Source: Muribaculaceae bacterium (GTDB lineage: Bacteria; Bacteroidota; Bacteroidia; Bacteroidales; Muribaculaceae). From it: a DNA stretch of 64,000 nt. Under the pieces are notes generated by a model. That model was not told the DNA's origin. It saw nothing but the letters and a program-made list of their open reading frames with translations, and did not search any database. The stretch is from assembly GCA_022510385.1 (NCBI GenBank), contig JAFLTQ010000006.1, positions 1 through 64,000 on the forward strand. The letters run 5' to 3'. Both the position numbers and the translations under genes were made by a program. Of this stretch, positions 62,792 through 64,000 are shown piece by piece. Positions within the stretch are counted from its first letter, which is position 1; each line of letters opens with the position of its first letter.

Positions 62792-63532
62792 ATGAAAAGA
62801 GACGTTATCATAGCCTGTGATTTTGGATCTGCGGAGGAATGTCTGAACTTTTTGGATAAGTTCTCTCATTTGGAGAGGAAACCCTTCCTGAAAATAGGGA
62901 TGGAACTCTTTTATTCTGCAGGGCCTGAGATAGTGAAAAAACTGAAAGAGAAAGGGTTCAAGATATTTCTCGACTTGAAGTTGCACGACATACCCAATAC
63001 CGTCAAGAAGGCGATGAAAGTGCTTTCGAATCTGGATGTAGATATGGTGAATGTTCATGCAGCGGGCACCAAAGAGATGATGAGTGCAGCCTTAGAGGGT
63101 TTGACAAGGGCAGATGGCACAAGACCCCTTTTGATTGCAGTGACTCAACTGACGTCAACATCTCAGCAGGCCATGACCGAACAGCTTCTTATAGATAATC
63201 CGATAGATGCGACAATTGCTCATTATGCACATAATGCTATGGAAGCGGGTCTTGACGGAGTGGTTTGTTCTCCATTGGAGGTGGGGAAGGTCAAAGAGAG
63301 TTGTGGTCCGGATTTCATTACCGTGACCCCGGGAATACGATTTGCCGACTCTGCAAAGGATGATCAAGTCAGGATCACTACTCCTGCGCTGGCCCGGGAA
63401 TTGGGGTCTGATTTCATTGTAGTGGGCCGACCAATTACAGCGGCCGTCGATCCGGTTGCCGCATATCAAAGATGCGTTGAAGAATTTCTGACGGAAGAAG
63501 AGTTTATATATAATCCCTCTAATTTTATCTGA
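62792..63532 (+). CDS. pyrF: Orotidine 5'-phosphate decarboxylase
   Basis: Last step of UMP synthesis: decarboxylates OMP. It has 246 residues and is of the common short bacterial type. The N terminus [20 protein letters not shown] and the catalytic motif [16 protein letters not shown] (Lys and Asp) are present. The phosphate-binding C-terminal segment is VTPGIR and IVVGRPIT. Its stop is followed one base later by pyrE, so the last two pyrimidine steps are co-translated. Confidence 0.96.
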   Translation: MKRDVIIACDFGSAEECLNFLDKFSHLERKPFLKIGMELFYSAGPEIVKKLKEKGFKIFLDLKLHDIPNTVKKAMKVLSNLDVDMVNVHAAGTKEMMSAALEGLTRADGTRPLLIAVTQLTSTSQQAMTEQLLIDNPIDATIAHYAHNAMEAGLDGVVCSPLEVGKVKESCGPDFITVTPGIRFADSAKDDQVRITTPALARELGSDFIVVGRPITAAVDPVAAYQRCVEEFLTEEEFIYNPSNFI

Positions 63533-63533
63533 C

Positions 63534-64000
63534 ATGAACGAGATAGCTATAGCAAAAGAATTGCTTCGTATTAAAGCAGTGTTTCTGCGGCCGAATGACC
63601 CCTTTACATGGGCCAGCGGAATAAAGAGTCCGATATATTGCGACAATCGTTTAATATTGTCAGACCCTCAGGCAAGAAAACTTGTGGAGGAAAGCATAGC
63701 AGCTATCGTCAGAGAGAAATATCCGGAAGCTGACTCACTTATGGGGACAAGCACGGCAGGAATTGCCCATGCTGCCATAGCAGCATGGATACTCGACAAA
63801 CCGATGGGTTACGTCAGGAGCGGCAATAAAGACCATGGGAGAGAGAACCGTATCGAGGGACGCCTTAATAAGGGGGATAAAGTGGTGGTGATAGAAGACC
63901 TTATTTCTACGGCAGGCAGCTGTATAGAGGTGGTGGATGCTCTCAGAGAGGCTGAGGCAGATGTGCTCGGTGTTGTCAGTATTTTCACCTACGGAATGGA
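63534..64000 (+). CDS. pyrE: Orotate phosphoribosyltransferase (partial, runs off the window)
   Basis: Joins orotate to PRPP, the step before pyrF. About 155 residues are visible, beginning [20 protein letters not shown]. Family motifs are [29 protein letters not shown] and the PRPP loop [14 protein letters not shown]. The frame is open to base 64000, so the C terminus lies beyond the window. Confidence 0.95.
   Translation, partial: MNEIAIAKELLRIKAVFLRPNDPFTWASGIKSPIYCDNRLILSDPQARKLVEESIAAIVREKYPEADSLMGTSTAGIAHAAIAAWILDKPMGYVRSGNKDHGRENRIEGRLNKGDKVVVIEDLISTAGSCIEVVDALREAEADVLGVVSIFTYGM

Overview
The window comes from a Bacteroidales chromosome, most likely a gut Muribaculaceae- or Porphyromonadaceae-type organism. 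The support is a SusC/SusD pair, repeated promoters of the Bacteroidetes form TTTG-N18-20-TAnnTTTG, Bacteroidetes-restricted families (DUF4493, PCMD, DUF1599, BT_3928-type DoxX protein, OstA-like protein) and the absence of obvious Shine-Dalgarno sequences. The family-level placement is inference. Most of the window is housekeeping core genome, densely packed and mainly on the + strand.

Layout. 0-5.2 kb: SusC/SusD outer-membrane uptake pair closed by a strong terminator. 5.2-6.6 kb: a stand-alone AAA-type ATPase behind two operator-like palindromes. 6.8-13.7 kb: era, der, tRNA-Asp, aroQ, an O-methyltransferase, rbfA, a LolC/E-type permease and tyrS. 13.8-15.1 kb: an orphan gene resembling a phage tail or stabilisation protein. 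15.1-19.9 kb: priA with two small outer-membrane barrels, a SufT-like protein and lpxH, whose start is problematic. 20.0-31.8 kb: DUF1599 protein, DoxX-like protein, upp, recF, dciA-like gene, thioesterase, lumazine synthase, the (p)ppGpp enzyme, a 7TM-HD phosphodiesterase and slyD. Seven-nucleotide repeats start at the stop codons of the (p)ppGpp and 7TM-HD genes, and again at clpB. 31.9-34.2 kb: pckA, then two inverted phage-gene fragments. 34.3-44.9 kb: recQ, three SurA/PpiC-type periplasmic chaperones, an OstA/LptA-like protein and mutL.

45.4-55.8 kb holds the most unusual locus. Six exported-protein genes follow one strong promoter: three DUF4493 lipoproteins, two paralogous outer-membrane barrel proteins and a PCMD-domain lipoprotein. 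Each DUF4493 protein has a lipobox Cys at residue 20-24, a short beta-strand-like segment, and an Arg at residue 52-54. This matches the layout of type V (FimA/Mfa1) pilin precursors, which are cut after an Arg at about residue 46-49. I propose that the locus builds a pilus-like or other surface polymer. This is inference and not established.

55.9-64.0 kb: the rplM-rpsI and rpsB-tsf ribosomal genes with structured leaders, a VTC-type polyphosphate polymerase, clpB, pyrF and a pyrE cut by the window end. No rRNA, CRISPR array, intact insertion sequence or integrase was seen.
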